From assembly GCA_021848825.1 (NCBI GenBank), contig JAJZTQ010000024.1:3036-42208 (forward strand): a DNA stretch of 39,173 nt, read 5' to 3'. This document shows positions 7,963 through 17,415 of the stretch, in pieces (the first letter of the stretch is position 1; each line of letters begins with the position of its first letter). The translations under genes and the position numbers were made by a program. The DNA is from Pseudomonadota bacterium. Its GTDB lineage: Bacteria > Pseudomonadota > Gammaproteobacteria > Burkholderiales > JABEVD01. The notes below the pieces were generated by a model. That model was given only the letters and a program-made list of their open reading frames with translations, made no database searches and was not told the DNA's origin.

Positions 7963-8697
7963 ATGGAAAAGACCACCCATTTCGGCTTCAAGCAGATAGC
8001 GGAAGACGAAAAGGCCAAGAAGGTCGCCGAAGTATTCGATTCCGTTTCGGGAAACTACGACCTGATGAACGACCTGATGTCGGCAGGCATGCACAGGCTG
8101 TGGAAGCACTTCACGATCTCCCTGAGCGGCGTGAAAAAGGGTTCCAGGGTGCTGGACATCGCGGGCGGAACGGCAGACCTCAGCCTCAAGTTCGCCGAGA
8201 AGGTGGGCAAGGAAGGGCGGGTTTTCCTCACGGACATCAACTATTCCATGCTCTCCAGGGGACGGGACCGCATGCTCGATCACGGATTCAAGGCGGACAC
8301 CGTGCAATGCGATGCCGAGAAGCTCCCTTTCTGCGGGGATTATTTCGACTGCGCAACGGTCGCCTTCGGACTCAGAAACATGACCCGCAAGGAAGCTGCG
8401 CTCAAGGAAATGCAGAGGGTATTGAGGCCGGGCGGAAAGCTCATGGTGCTCGAATTCTCAAAGATATGGAAGCCGCTGCAGCCCGCGTATGACTTCTACT
8501 CATTCAAGATGCTTCCCCTCATGGGAAAAATCGTCGCGGGGGACTCGGAAAGCTACCGCTATCTTGCCGAATCGATCCGCATGCATCCCTCGCAGGAAGA
8601 ACTGAAGACCATGATGAAGGATGCGGGTTTCGAGCGCGTCGACTATTACAACCTGAGCGCGGGCATCGTGGCACTGCATGTCGGCTACAAGTACTGA
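7963..8697 (+). CDS. ubiE: Ubiquinone/menaquinone C-methyltransferase UbiE
   Basis: SAM-dependent C-methyltransferase of ubiquinone synthesis (and of menaquinone where present), 244 residues. The SAM site is [16 protein letters not shown]. Other family motifs are the N-terminal [24 protein letters not shown] region, [15 protein letters not shown], and [18 protein letters not shown]. The C-terminus ALHVGYKY is characteristic. An AGGGAAGC ribosome site lies at the end of the DUF971 gene. ubiJ follows with no intervening base. Confidence 0.97.
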   Translation: MEKTTHFGFKQIAEDEKAKKVAEVFDSVSGNYDLMNDLMSAGMHRLWKHFTISLSGVKKGSRVLDIAGGTADLSLKFAEKVGKEGRVFLTDINYSMLSRGRDRMLDHGFKADTVQCDAEKLPFCGDYFDCATVAFGLRNMTRKEAALKEMQRVLRPGGKLMVLEFSKIWKPLQPAYDFYSFKMLPLMGKIVAGDSESYRYLAESIRMHPSQEELKTMMKDAGFERVDYYNLSAGIVALHVGYKY

Positions 8698-9267
8698 ATG
8701 CTTAGCCTGCCTTTCATCGCCTCGGTCAACCATGCCCTTGCCGCCGAATCCTGGGCGAGGCAGATGCTTGCGCCCCATGCGGGCAAGTCGGCAAGGCTCT
8801 CCATTCCCCCTGTTCATCTGGACATTGCGGTATTGCCGGGAGGAACCCTGGGCAAAACGCAGGAAACACCCGAAACGAGCATCAGGGCGAATCCCTTCTC
8901 GCTCGTCAAGACATTGAGCGGGGAACTCGCAGATGTCGAGATAATGGGAGATGTCGAATTCGCCAAGACATTGAATGTTCTTTTCAGGAATCTCAGGTGG
9001 GATTTCGAGGCCGATATCGGCAAATTCACGGGGGACATCTTTGCTCACAGATTGGCGCAGACCTTCAAGTCCGTTTTTTCCTGGCAGAAGGAAGCCCTGT
9101 GGCGTCTCGGCGAAAACCTCGCCGAATACTGGACTGAAGAAGATCCCGTGCTGGCGAGAAGCGACGACGTTGCCCTCTTCATCGCCGAAGTCGACAGGCT
9201 GAAGGACGATGTCGCTCGCCTGGAAAAAAGACTGGAAAAACGCGCTTCAGGGGATGCGATCGATTGA
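8698..9267 (+). CDS. ubiJ: Ubiquinone biosynthesis accessory factor UbiJ
   Basis: SCP2-domain lipid-binding accessory protein of the ubiquinone (Coq) metabolon, 189 residues. The N-terminal SCP2-like sheet spans about residues 35-115 ([18 protein letters not shown], then the [21 protein letters not shown] region). It is followed by a helical tail with a coiled coil at the end ([18 protein letters not shown]). Sequence similarity in this family is low, so the call depends partly on position between ubiE and ubiB, which is the conserved location of ubiJ. The ATG directly follows the ubiE stop. Confidence 0.88.
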   Translation: MLSLPFIASVNHALAAESWARQMLAPHAGKSARLSIPPVHLDIAVLPGGTLGKTQETPETSIRANPFSLVKTLSGELADVEIMGDVEFAKTLNVLFRNLRWDFEADIGKFTGDIFAHRLAQTFKSVFSWQKEALWRLGENLAEYWTEEDPVLARSDDVALFIAEVDRLKDDVARLEKRLEKRASGDAID

Positions 9268-10781
9268 GATTCCTGCGCCTTCTGAAGATATTCCGGGTCG
9301 GTTTCGTCTTTGGCCTCGACGAATTCCTGCTCGCCCATCCTGATGCCTCCCGTTTCAGGAAACTGGTCAATATCGTCTTTTTCTTCAGGAAACTGGAATC
9401 CCCGAGATCCGTTCGCCTGAGGCAGGCGCTGGAGCGCCTCGGCCCGATTTTCGTCAAGTTCGGGCAGGCGCTCTCGACGCGGCGCGACCTCCTCCCCCAG
9501 GACATTGCCGACGAGCTGGCGAAACTCCAGGACAAGGTCCCGCCCTTTTCTTCGGAACTCGCAATGCGTGAGATCGAGCGCGCCTACGGCAAGCCATGGC
9601 ATGAGGTTTTCGCGTCCTTCGACCAGATCCCCGTGGCGAGCGCATCGATCGCCCAGGTTCATTTCGCCACCCTTCCGGATGGGCGGGAAGTTGCGGTCAA
9701 GATACTTCGCCCCAGCATGAAGGGAATCATCGCAAACGACATCGCCCTGATGGACAATGCAGCCGGCTTGATAGAAAAGCTCTGGGCCGACGGAAAAAGG
9801 CTGAAGCCGAGGGAAGTCGTCGCGGAATTTTCGAAGCATCTCTACGACGAGCTCGATCTGATGCGCGAGGCCGCGAATGCCAGCCAGCTCAGGCGAAATT
9901 TCATTTCATCCCCCATCCTGATCGTGCCTGAAATCTACTGGGATTACTGTTCGACTTCGGTGATGGTGATGGAGCGCATGTCAGGCACGCCCATCAGCCA
10001 GATCGATACGCTTCGCGATCTCTCGATAGACGTCAAGAAGCTTGCGAGCATGGGCGTCGAAATCTTCTTCACCCAGGTATTCAGGGACGGCTTCTTCCAT
10101 GCCGACATGCACCCTGGAAACATATTCGTGTCCAGCCAGGGGCAATACATCGCCCTCGATTTCGGCATCATGGGCACGCTGACAGACGAAGACAAGAGCT
10201 ATCTCGCGCAGAATTTCCTCGCCTTTTTCAGGAGGGACTACAAGCGCGTCGCCCAGGCCCATATCGACGCAGGATGGGCGCCCAAGGAAACCAGGGTCGA
10301 CGAATTCGAAGCGGCGATCAGGGCAGTCTGCGAACCGATATTCGACAGGCCGCTCAAGCAGATCTCCTTCGGCAAGGTGCTCCTCTCCCTTTTCCAGACG
10401 TCCAGAAGATTCAACGTCGAAATCCAGCCTCAGCTTGTGCTGCTGCAGAAGACCCTGCTCAACATAGAAGGGCTCGGAAGACAGCTCGACCCTGATCTCG
10501 ATCTGTGGAAAACGGCGAAGCCCTTCCTCGAGCGCTGGATGGCCGAACAGGTGGGATGGCGGGGTTTCTTCAATGCCATAAAAACGGAGTCGCCCAACTG
10601 GGGGAGCACATTGCCGCAGATTCCGAGGCTTGTTCACCGCGCACTTCTTGACGACAGGCTCTCGCCCATCGAGGCGGAAATGATGAAGCTCGTCCAGCTT
10701 CAGAAAACCAGGAACAGGATGCTTTTCCTGATCGCATTCCTGCTCGCCGGCATGATCGTCTGGCAGGTCTATTCGGCCTGA
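9264..10781 (+). CDS. ubiB: Ubiquinone biosynthesis protein UbiB (ABC1/ADCK kinase-like)
   Basis: Atypical kinase-like ATPase needed for ubiquinone synthesis, 505 residues. ADCK hallmarks are KFGQ at 65-68 followed by [15 protein letters not shown], the alanine-rich loop [11 protein letters not shown], the lysine of [19 protein letters not shown] (catalytic loop) and LDFGIMGTL (metal-binding DFG). One C-terminal transmembrane segment ([18 protein letters not shown]) anchors it. The start appears to be TTG at 9264, overlapping the ubiJ stop as TTGA. The protein beginning [14 protein letters not shown] matches usual UbiB starts. Its 3' end overlaps the convergent GGDEF-EAL gene by 13 bp. Confidence 0.96.
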   Translation: MRFLRLLKIFRVGFVFGLDEFLLAHPDASRFRKLVNIVFFFRKLESPRSVRLRQALERLGPIFVKFGQALSTRRDLLPQDIADELAKLQDKVPPFSSELAMREIERAYGKPWHEVFASFDQIPVASASIAQVHFATLPDGREVAVKILRPSMKGIIANDIALMDNAAGLIEKLWADGKRLKPREVVAEFSKHLYDELDLMREAANASQLRRNFISSPILIVPEIYWDYCSTSVMVMERMSGTPISQIDTLRDLSIDVKKLASMGVEIFFTQVFRDGFFHADMHPGNIFVSSQGQYIALDFGIMGTLTDEDKSYLAQNFLAFFRRDYKRVAQAHIDAGWAPKETRVDEFEAAIRAVCEPIFDRPLKQISFGKVLLSLFQTSRRFNVEIQPQLVLLQKTLLNIEGLGRQLDPDLDLWKTAKPFLERWMAEQVGWRGFFNAIKTESPNWGSTLPQIPRLVHRALLDDRLSPIEAEMMKLVQLQKTRNRMLFLIAFLLAGMIVWQVYSA

Positions 10782-13177
10782 CCCCTGACTTCAGGATGAT
10801 CGGCCCTGGGCATGTCGAGATGATAGCCCTGAACCATGTCCACCCCGAACCGCTTCAGCATATCCAGGGTTTCGCCGTCCTCGACGAATTCGGCGACGGT
10901 CGTCTTTCGCAATCCTTTCGCCACCTCCACGATGGCCTTGACGAAGATCTGGTTGTCGCGGTTGTTGGGCAAATCCCTTATGAAAAGTCCGTCTATCTTC
11001 AATATGTCGGCATTGAGGTGCTTGAGATAAGCGAAAGAGGAGAATCCGGTTCCGAAATCATCCAGGCATACGGTGCAGCCCCTCTGGCGCAAGGCCTCGA
11101 TGAAGCGCTGCGCATCGTGCAGATCCGTGACGGCTGAAGTCTCCGTCAATTCGACCATCAGTCGCGCCGGATCGACCTTCATTTCCTCCAGCAGTTCCGC
11201 GATGTACTGGGGCAGGGTGGGCTCGTCGAAGGACCGCCCGGAAATGTTCACGGCAAGAGAAGGGATGTCGGGCGAAGAAGCGAGAAGCGCAATGCTCTTC
11301 CTCAGCACCCAGCGGTCTATGTCCAGGATTTTCCCGCTCTTTTCGGCATAGGAAATGAAATGGCCCGGCATGATGAAGCCTCCGGGTGAGTCGGAATCGA
11401 GCATCCTGACAAGCACTTCCAGGTGGGAAAGCTTGAGTCCTTTCGTTCTGAAAACACCCTGGAAATGGAGGACGAGCTGGTCTTCTTCCAGCGCGCGGCT
11501 GATTCGCTCATTCCAGGTGAGGCGCGTCACCATGGCCTGGGAAGGATCGATGTCGGAACGGTAGACGCGCCAGCCGTTCTTCCCGGCCCCTTTTGCCTGA
11601 TACATCGCGGCATCGGCGTGACCGATCAGCTCTTCCGCATTGGCGGCATGCTGAGGATAGAGCGCGATGCCCACGCTCGCAGTCAGCCTGAGATTCTGCG
11701 CATCGACACGGAAAGGAATCTGCGCCACTGCCCTGACTATCCTTTCCGCCAGCACTTCCACCTGACTTCTTTCGGTATCGTAAACGAGGATGGCGAATTC
11801 ATCCCCTCCCAGGCGGCTGAATATCTCGTTGTTCCTGACGAGCTTGGAGACTTCCCCTGCGATGCGTATCAGCATGGCATCTCCGGTGCCATGGCCGAAA
11901 GTGTCGTTGATGTACTTGAACTCGTCCAGATCGAAGAAAAGCAGGGCGCCGCCCGATTTCCTCCTGTCCGCATCGGTGATGAAGCGCGAGAGTTCTTCCT
12001 GGAAGCGGCGCCTGTTGTAGAGCCCTGTCAGGAAATCACGCTCTGCGAGATAGATCAGCTGCTCGGCGCTCTGCCTCGCCTTGGTGATATCCTCGTATAC
12101 CCAGAGCCTGCCCATGAAGCGGAATTCGGCATCCCTTACGGGATAGCTGATCTGGGTGATCACCCGTCCGTCTGCCATGTGGATCTCGAAATTCTCGCTG
12201 ACCTCGTGGGTGGTAACCACATCGAGCAGGAACCGCGAGAAATGATCAGGCTGGGAGAGCACATTGGCAGAAAGACGCAGCACCTCGGATGCGGGCTTTC
12301 CGACAAGATCGCTGCTTTCATCCACCATCCACATCCTGAGAAAGGCCGGATTGTAGTAAACCACGGTATTGTCGGCCGCCACGAACAATATGCCCTGGTT
12401 CATCGCGCTGAGGAGCGAAACCAGCCGCGCCCTTTCCTGCTCCGCTTCGCCGCGATAGCGCCGCTGCTTTCCTTCGGATTCCTCGAGCTCCCCTATTCGC
12501 CGTCTCAGTCCAGCCGTCATGGCATTGAATGCAGCCCCCAGAGTCGCCACCTCGTCATTTCCCCGCACCGGCACAAGCACATCGAAGTTGCCCTGCATGA
12601 CGTCCTTGCTCGCTTTCGTCAGCATGGCAAGGTTTCGCGTCAGCCACAATCCCACCGCTGCGAGAAGCCCCACGGATAGCAGGATCTCGAGGGCCGCGAT
12701 GACGAGGCTCTGATTCAGTATCCCCGCTCTCGCCTCGTCAAGGAACTTCGTAGAAACGCCGAAACGGAGTTTGCCATATTCCTGCCCGTCTATCTCGATG
12801 GGGATTTCCGTGTTGTATATCCCGCGAGCGGCCTCGATGCTCAGATCCAGCATGGGAAGGGGCGTGTTCTTCTGCCATCCCTCGGAAGCGACCACTCTCC
12901 CGCTGTTATCGTAAAGCACGAGGTAGGCGATGCCTTTTTCCCTTCTCACCTCTTTCAGAACCCCTTCCATCGTGCCGTAATCCCTTTCCGCCAGCGCGGA
13001 AGAAAGGGAGGCATCGAGCAGCGGCTTCACTTCGGCAAGACGGGCCTTCGCCTGTTCGAGCAGCTGATCCTCCATCAGCCTGGCGCTGTTCGCGATCAGG
13101 AAAGTCAGCATCACCAGTTCTACCATGACGCTGGCGAGGATCAGCTTGAAACGAAGGGATCTGGAAGGGGATTTCAT
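10769..13177 (-). CDS. HAMP-PAS-GGDEF-EAL c-di-GMP enzyme
   Basis: An 802-residue membrane signalling protein that should make and/or degrade cyclic di-GMP. In order it has membrane segment 1 (about 10-30), a periplasmic domain (about 31-150), membrane segment 2 (about 153-178), HAMP (about 178-230), PAS (about 248-365), GGDEF with an intact GGDEF at 457-461, and EAL. The inhibitory site upstream of GGDEF reads RNNE instead of RxxD. The EAL motif reads EVL, and downstream metal and catalytic residues look present ([39 protein letters not shown]). Its ATG overlaps the stop of the upstream PhnD-like binding protein, implying a paired sensor. Which of the two activities dominates cannot be read from sequence. 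Confidence 0.93.
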   Translation of the reverse strand: MKSPSRSLRFKLILASVMVELVMLTFLIANSARLMEDQLLEQAKARLAEVKPLLDASLSSALAERDYGTMEGVLKEVRREKGIAYLVLYDNSGRVVASEGWQKNTPLPMLDLSIEAARGIYNTEIPIEIDGQEYGKLRFGVSTKFLDEARAGILNQSLVIAALEILLSVGLLAAVGLWLTRNLAMLTKASKDVMQGNFDVLVPVRGNDEVATLGAAFNAMTAGLRRRIGELEESEGKQRRYRGEAEQERARLVSLLSAMNQGILFVAADNTVVYYNPAFLRMWMVDESSDLVGKPASEVLRLSANVLSQPDHFSRFLLDVVTTHEVSENFEIHMADGRVITQISYPVRDAEFRFMGRLWVYEDITKARQSAEQLIYLAERDFLTGLYNRRRFQEELSRFITDADRRKSGGALLFFDLDEFKYINDTFGHGTGDAMLIRIAGEVSKLVRNNEIFSRLGGDEFAILVYDTERSQVEVLAERIVRAVAQIPFRVDAQNLRLTASVGIALYPQHAANAEELIGHADAAMYQAKGAGKNGWRVYRSDIDPSQAMVTRLTWNERISRALEEDQLVLHFQGVFRTKGLKLSHLEVLVRMLDSDSPGGFIMPGHFISYAEKSGKILDIDRWVLRKSIALLASSPDIPSLAVNISGRSFDEPTLPQYIAELLEEMKVDPARLMVELTETSAVTDLHDAQRFIEALRQRGCTVCLDDFGTGFSSFAYLKHLNADILKIDGLFIRDLPNNRDNQIFVKAIVEVAKGLRKTTVAEFVEDGETLDMLKRFGVDMVQGYHLDMPRADHPEVRGQAE

Positions 13178-14043
13178 CGTCCGGTATTCAGCATGTCCTT
13201 CAGCTCGTTCACGAAGGGATCGAGGGCCTTCATGTCCTTCTCCGTCGGAGTCTCCAATCCCTCCCAGGCGACTTTCTTCATGAATCTGGCGCCGTCATGG
13301 GTGTGCCTCGTGAAATCGAGGATCAGTTTCGACATTTCCGATACTTCCGCCTTGGGCACTTTCGGGTTAGCGATGATGACGAGCGGCGTGATTTCGCCGG
13401 TTATGGCAAGCGCTCTGACCTCGCCCTTCTGATCTTCAGGCATCTGATCGAGGATGGTGGCGGCCACAGCCGCAGCCGAACTGTCGCCGCGCAGCACGTC
13501 AAGAACAGCATTGTTGTGCGATTCGGCATAGCGGACCTTGAAATCGCGCCCCTCTTCGAGACCGCTCGTTTTCAGCGCCCATAGGGTGAGCATAGAAACG
13601 ATGGTGATCCTGCCGGGCAGCGTGATGGTCTTTCCCTTCAGGTCGTCGACTGTCCGGATTGTGCTCGTCTTTTTGACGATCAGGATGCCAACGAGGTTGC
13701 GCTCGGGTCTCAGCATCGGCACATAACCCACATCCTTCTGCGCGAGTCTGGCAAAATGAGGCGCCGTGATGGCAAAGCGGTATTCCCCGCGCTCCGTGCG
13801 TTCGACGAATTGTCTCTGGTTTGGCGCCGTGACGAAAAGAACGGGCCGATTGAGCCTGTGCTCGAGATAGGTTTTCATCGGATGATAGAGGGTGAGCAGC
13901 GCCTGCGTGCTCATGTAGGGCCAGACCCCGATTTCAAGGGTCTGGGAAGCCTCTGCAATGCGAAACGAGAATAGGAAAAGCAGCAGGAAAAGGCGCTTGT
14001 GCGCGATGAAGCTCACCCTTTGTTGGATACCCCCGCAATTCAT
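13174..14043 (-). CDS. PhnD-like periplasmic substrate-binding protein
   Basis: A 289-residue secreted binding protein of the phosphate/phosphite/phosphonate (PhnD/SsuA/transferrin-type) fold. After the signal peptide (KRLFLLLFLFSFRIAEA) comes LEIGVWPYMSTQALL, then RFAITAPHFARLAQ, the conserved DLKGKTITLPGRIT hinge region and DVLRGDSSAAAVAAT. The frame is open to 14154, but the ATG at 14043 has an AAGGGCG ribosome site and leaves a sensible signal peptide. There are no permease or ATPase genes next to it. Instead it overlaps a HAMP-GGDEF-EAL gene by ATGA. I infer a ligand-sensing role feeding c-di-GMP signalling. The ligand is unknown. Confidence 0.85.
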   Translation of the reverse strand: MNCGGIQQRVSFIAHKRLFLLLFLFSFRIAEASQTLEIGVWPYMSTQALLTLYHPMKTYLEHRLNRPVLFVTAPNQRQFVERTERGEYRFAITAPHFARLAQKDVGYVPMLRPERNLVGILIVKKTSTIRTVDDLKGKTITLPGRITIVSMLTLWALKTSGLEEGRDFKVRYAESHNNAVLDVLRGDSSAAAVAATILDQMPEDQKGEVRALAITGEITPLVIIANPKVPKAEVSEMSKLILDFTRHTHDGARFMKKVAWEGLETPTEKDMKALDPFVNELKDMLNTGR

Positions 14044-14098
14044 GATCTTCGCCCTTTTTAAGAGCTGCGCCATTGTTCTGGCGAAAGCATATTGCGGA

Positions 14099-14127
14099 AC
14101 TCTAGCCCGAAATGAAAAATGCGTCAA
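14099..14127 (-). promoter_or_regulatory. Candidate sigma-70 promoter of the PhnD-like/GGDEF-EAL pair
   Basis: On the minus strand TTGACG (14127-14122) is followed after exactly 17 bp by TAGAGT (14104-14099). These match the -35 and -10 consensus at 5 and 4 of 6 positions. It sits in the 117-bp gap after rsmI, the only sizable gap on this strand here, about 55 bp before the ATG at 14043. No clear hairpin terminator for rsmI was seen in the gap. Confidence 0.5.
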
Positions 14128-14160
14128 TCCGCGTAATCCGGTCAACATTTCCATCGGGAA

Positions 14161-15021
14161 TCAGAGGACATCCTGTTCCCTCATTTTCAGGGCAAGATCG
14201 TAGAGATCGTTCTTCTTCTCCCCGCTTATCTTCGACGCGAGCTTCACAGCCTCCTTCAGCGGGAGCGAATCGAGCAGGATGGCAAGCGCCCGCCTGCCTT
14301 CTTCCGAAACCCCGGGCTGCTTTTCCAGGACACCTCCCTCGACGACGACGACGAATTCCCCTTTCTGCTGGGAAACGAGCCAGGATGCGGCTTCTTCAAG
14401 CGTGCACGAATGGATGGTTTCGTAGAGCTTGGTGAGCTCCCTGCAGAAAACGACCCTGCGATCCTTTCCCAGTATCTCGGCGAGATCTTCGGCGCAATCC
14501 AGAATCCTGTGCGGGGCCTCGTAAAACACCAGCGTCCGGGTACAGTCCTTCAGGGAGGAAAGAACCTTCCTTCTCTCGGAAGACTTGGCGGGCAGAAATG
14601 CAGCGAAAACGAAACCTTTTTCGGAAAGTCCGGAAGCGCAAAGCGCGGCTATCGCGGCATTCGGCCCCGGAATGGGCACGACCTCGAAGCCCGCATCCCT
14701 CGCGCTGGTTACGAGCAATGCGCCGGGATCTGAAATCGCCGGCGTCCCTGCATCGCTCACCAGTGCGATCTTTTTCCCCTCCCGGAGCATGGCGAGCATG
14801 GATTCGGTTTTTTCACGTTCGTTGTGCTGATGGAGCGGGACAAGCTTCGAGGAAATGCCATAATGCTTCAGGAGAATTGAAGTCGTCCTGGTGTCTTCTG
14901 CAGCGATAATGTCGGCATCCTTGAGGACATCGAGCGCTCTGAGCGTGATGTCCCGCAGATTCCCTATCGGCGTCGCCACCAAGTACATTGTCCCTTTGTT
15001 TTCAGGAGAGGAAATGGTCAT
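14161..15021 (-). CDS. rsmI: 16S rRNA (cytidine(1402)-2'-O)-methyltransferase RsmI
   Basis: SAM-dependent ribose methyltransferase acting on C1402 of 16S rRNA in the ribosomal P site, 286 residues. Tetrapyrrole-methylase fold motifs are clear: MYLVATPIGNLRDITLRALDVL, ADIIAAEDTRTT, LVSDAGTPAISDPG, IPGPNAAIAALCASGL, and FYEAPHRILD. The frame continues to 15279, but that extension runs through the divergent yraN. I chose ATG 15021. ATG 14988 (protein MYLVATPIG) is an alternative. No ribosome site precedes 15021, but TATAGT (15033-15028) ends 6 nt before it, so a leaderless transcript is possible. Confidence 0.95.
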   Translation of the reverse strand: MTISSPENKGTMYLVATPIGNLRDITLRALDVLKDADIIAAEDTRTTSILLKHYGISSKLVPLHQHNEREKTESMLAMLREGKKIALVSDAGTPAISDPGALLVTSARDAGFEVVPIPGPNAAIAALCASGLSEKGFVFAAFLPAKSSERRKVLSSLKDCTRTLVFYEAPHRILDCAEDLAEILGKDRRVVFCRELTKLYETIHSCTLEEAASWLVSQQKGEFVVVVEGGVLEKQPGVSEEGRRALAILLDSLPLKEAVKLASKISGEKKNDLYDLALKMREQDVL

Positions 15022-15045
15022 CCGCACACTATACGGCATTTGCGC
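15022..15045. promoter_or_regulatory. 24-bp divergent rsmI/yraN promoter region
   Basis: Only 24 bp separate the proposed starts of rsmI and yraN. Within it, TATAGT on the minus strand (15033-15028) and TATACG on the plus strand (15030-15035) overlap and could serve as opposing -10 elements. Any -35 elements would lie inside the opposite coding sequence, and I see no good match there. Neither gene has a visible ribosome site. Confidence 0.35.
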
Positions 15046-15408
15046 ATGAAAGGGGGGGAGGAGGCGGAATCCGCCGCCCTTTCCCTTCTTCAGAATGAAG
15101 GGCTGTCGCTCCTGCAACGGAACTACCGCTGCAAATTGGGGGAAATCGATCTCGTCATGAAGGATGGGGACACGATCGTTTTCGTGGAAGTCAGGAAACG
15201 CTCCAATCAGGATTTCGGCGGCGCTCGCGAGAGCATCACCGGCGTCAAGCAGAACAGGATTCTGAAAGCGGCGAGGCATTACCTGATGGGATGCGATACG
15301 GAGCCGTCATGCCGGTTCGATGCCGTTCTCTATGAAGGGAAAGGCCATGCCGAATGGATCAGGAATGCATTTTCCGAGCAGGATGGCAGATCGCCCCGTT
15401 TCAGGTAA
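15046..15408 (+). CDS. yraN: YraN family (UPF0102) endonuclease-like protein
   Basis: A 120-residue UPF0102 protein with a predicted restriction-endonuclease-like fold. The core is GLSLLQRNYRCKLGEIDLVMKDGDTIVFVEVRKRS, where G-E-I-D and V-E-V-R/K form the presumed nuclease core (E..D..ExK-like). Then come ARESITGVKQNRILKAARHYL and the CRFDAVLYE strand. Function is not established. Start ATG 15046 is chosen; TTG 15040 is a minor alternative. It lies in the order rsmI-yraN-gmhA-dolP, which mirrors the E. coli yra locus. Confidence 0.9.
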   Translation: MKGGEEAESAALSLLQNEGLSLLQRNYRCKLGEIDLVMKDGDTIVFVEVRKRSNQDFGGARESITGVKQNRILKAARHYLMGCDTEPSCRFDAVLYEGKGHAEWIRNAFSEQDGRSPRFR

Positions 15409-15438
15409 AATCGGCAAATCGAAAGCCCCGGGCAAGCC

Positions 15439-16029
15439 ATGGATCTCATCCAAAGAATCACTTCTAACTTCACGGAAAGCGCAAATCTCAAGCTGGAAAT
15501 CATGGATCAGCTTGCCGCACCGATTGCGATCGCCTCCGAACGCATGCTGCAATGCCTGATGGAAGACGGAAAAATACTGAGCTGCGGAAACGGCGGGTCG
15601 GCGGCGGACGCCCAGCATTTCGCCGCGGAGCTCGTCAACCGGTTCGAAATGGAACGCCCGGGACTCGCCGCGTTTTCCCTGACGGCGGACGTCCCGACCA
15701 TCACTTCCATCGCCAACGACTACGATTATGCCCAGATCTTTTCCAAGCAGGTGCTCGCCCTCGGCCGGCCGAAAGACCTGCTTCTTGCGATCTCCACGAG
15801 CGGAAACTCCAGGAGCGTGCTGGAAGCGGTTTCAGCCGCGCATGAAATGAAGATGGGCGTCGTGGCGCTCACCGGGAGATCGGGGGGTGCGCTCTCCGAA
15901 ATGCTCTGGCCCGACGACATCCACGTCTGTGTTCCGTCGAACAGCACGGCCAGGATCCAGGAGGTTCACATACTCGCGTTGCACTGCCTGTGCGACGCGA
16001 TCGATTGTTTGTTACTGGGAGTCGACTGA
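15439..16029 (+). CDS. gmhA: Phosphoheptose isomerase GmhA
   Basis: SIS-domain isomerase of 196 residues converting sedoheptulose 7-phosphate to D-glycero-D-manno-heptose 7-phosphate, the first step to ADP-heptose for LPS. The phosphosugar loop is CGNGGSAADAQHFAAEL, followed by AISTSGNSRSVLEA. The paralogue DiaA occupies this position in E. coli, but the two catalytic GmhA residues appear kept here: Glu64 (FAAELVNRFE; DiaA has Ser) and His182 (LALHCLCDAID; DiaA has Asn). rfaE2 lies nearby and gmhB is 11 kb away, which supports the heptose role. A TAAAAT word overlaps the upstream yraN stop and could be a -10. Confidence 0.85.
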   Translation: MDLIQRITSNFTESANLKLEIMDQLAAPIAIASERMLQCLMEDGKILSCGNGGSAADAQHFAAELVNRFEMERPGLAAFSLTADVPTITSIANDYDYAQIFSKQVLALGRPKDLLLAISTSGNSRSVLEAVSAAHEMKMGVVALTGRSGGALSEMLWPDDIHVCVPSNSTARIQEVHILALHCLCDAIDCLLLGVD

Positions 16030-16589
16030 TGCGCAAGCTCTACTGGATATTTCTCATTCCCCCCCTGCTTTCCGGCTGCTTCCCGGTCGTGGCAACTGGC
16101 GTCGGAGCCGGCGCCCTGATGGCTGCGGACAGAAGGACCAGCGGGGCCTATATAGACGACGAGTCGATCGAGCTGAAGGCCTCGAACAGGATAAGCGAGG
16201 AATTCAAGGACAGTGTTCATGTCAACGTGACGAGCTACAACAGGAGCGTGCTGCTGACTGGGGAAGTGCCCTCCGAGGCTGCGAAGACGAGGGTGGAGCA
16301 GATCGCGCGAAGCGTGGAGAACGTGCGCTCCATCACGGACGAACTCGGCATCATGCAAAACAGCTCGTTCGGCTCGAGGAGCAACGACATTCTGATCACG
16401 ACCAAGATCAAGGGCCAGTTCCTGTCAAGCAAGACCGTTCCCGCCAACGTGGTGAAGGTCGTGACGGAGCGCGGCGTGGTCTATCTCCTCGGCATCGTCT
16501 CGCACAAGGAAGGGGAAGATGCAGCGCAGATGGCGAGCACCACCGATGGCGTGAAGAAGGTCGTCAAACTTTTCGAATACACGGACTGA
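16029..16589 (+). CDS. dolP: BON-domain outer-membrane lipoprotein DolP (YraP)
   Basis: A 186-residue lipoprotein. The signal peptide ends in the lipobox LLSGC with the acylated Cys17. Two BON domains follow (about 50-118 and 125-186). Residues after the cysteine (FPVVATGVGAGALMAADRRTSG) match the YraP/DolP family, which supports outer-membrane integrity and BAM function in E. coli and is a surface-exposed antigen relative in Neisseria. The ATG overlaps the gmhA stop (ATGA). Position after yraN and gmhA repeats the enterobacterial order. Confidence 0.92.
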   Translation: MRKLYWIFLIPPLLSGCFPVVATGVGAGALMAADRRTSGAYIDDESIELKASNRISEEFKDSVHVNVTSYNRSVLLTGEVPSEAAKTRVEQIARSVENVRSITDELGIMQNSSFGSRSNDILITTKIKGQFLSSKTVPANVVKVVTERGVVYLLGIVSHKEGEDAAQMASTTDGVKKVVKLFEYTD

Positions 16590-16590
16590 G

Positions 16591-17415
16591 ATGCTCTATC
16601 CCGAACTTTTCAAATCGCTCGAAAGAGCAAGATGGAGCATGACCGATGACGTGCCATGGGACGATTTCCACCCTGACAAGCTGAGCGAAGAGCAGGCGCT
16701 TACGATCAAGATGAATGCCATAACCGAATGGTCTGCGCTTCCTGCAACGGAAATGTTCCTGAGGGACAATCTCGACGACAGCGACTTTTCAGCCTTCATG
16801 TCCGTCTGGTTCTACGAAGAACAGAAGCATGCCCTGGTGCTGATGGAATACCTCGAAAGATTCAGGCCTGAGCTTGTTCCCTCGGAAGAAGCGCTGCATG
16901 CCGTGCGTTTCGAGTTCGATCCGGCCCCGCCTCTTGAGACCCTGATGCTTCATTTCTGCGGCGAGGTGAGGCTGACCCAGTGGTACAGAAGGGCATCCGA
17001 ATGGCATACCGAGCCCGTCATCAAGCGCATATACGACCTGCTTTCGCGCGACGAGGCCAGGCATGGCGGAGCCTATCTCAAATACATGAAGCGTGCGATC
17101 GACCTCCACGGGATCGAAGCGAAGCTCGCCTTCGCGAAAGTCGGCGTATTGATGGCAAGCTCCTCGAGGAGCGGGAAGCCGCTTCACCCGACCAATCTTC
17201 ACGTCAACAAGGCGCTTTTCCCGATGGACACGGTGCAGAGCAGGCTGCCCGATCCGGAATGGCTGGAGCACTGGCTGGACAACCAGATCGTTTTCGACAA
17301 GGCCTGCGAATCCCGGGTAGTGGGCGGCATCCTCAGAAACCTTTCCAGCCTGTTCGGCGAGGAGTTCGATACGGTTGCATCGCTCAACAGATACAGGAAG
17401 AAGCTCGCTTCATGA
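16591..17415 (+). CDS. Ferritin-like diiron protein (acyl-ACP-desaturase-like)
   Basis: A 274-residue all-helical protein with a full set of carboxylate-bridged diiron ligands: Glu46 or Glu54, E77xxH80 (FYEEQKH), Glu125 (CGEVRL) and E155xxH158 (RDEARHGG). The paired E-x-x-H motifs resemble soluble acyl-ACP desaturases and related oxygenases more than storage ferritins. No signal peptide is seen, so it should act in the cytoplasm. The substrate is unknown. It starts 1 bp after dolP and overlaps rfaE2 by ATGA, so it is embedded in an envelope/heptose operon. An oxidative step in lipid or LPS chemistry is a guess from position only. Confidence 0.82.
   Translation: MLYPELFKSLERARWSMTDDVPWDDFHPDKLSEEQALTIKMNAITEWSALPATEMFLRDNLDDSDFSAFMSVWFYEEQKHALVLMEYLERFRPELVPSEEALHAVRFEFDPAPPLETLMLHFCGEVRLTQWYRRASEWHTEPVIKRIYDLLSRDEARHGGAYLKYMKRAIDLHGIEAKLAFAKVGVLMASSSRSGKPLHPTNLHVNKALFPMDTVQSRLPDPEWLEHWLDNQIVFDKACESRVVGGILRNLSSLFGEEFDTVASLNRYRKKLAS

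Noticed and set aside
10769-10781. Terminator between ubiB and the GGDEF-EAL gene
   Set aside because: The genes overlap at their 3' ends by 13 bp and no hairpin with a T-run is visible.
11423-12679. 418-residue plus-strand open frame
   Set aside because: It is antisense to the GGDEF-EAL gene, whose domains are unmistakable, and has no recognisable motif.
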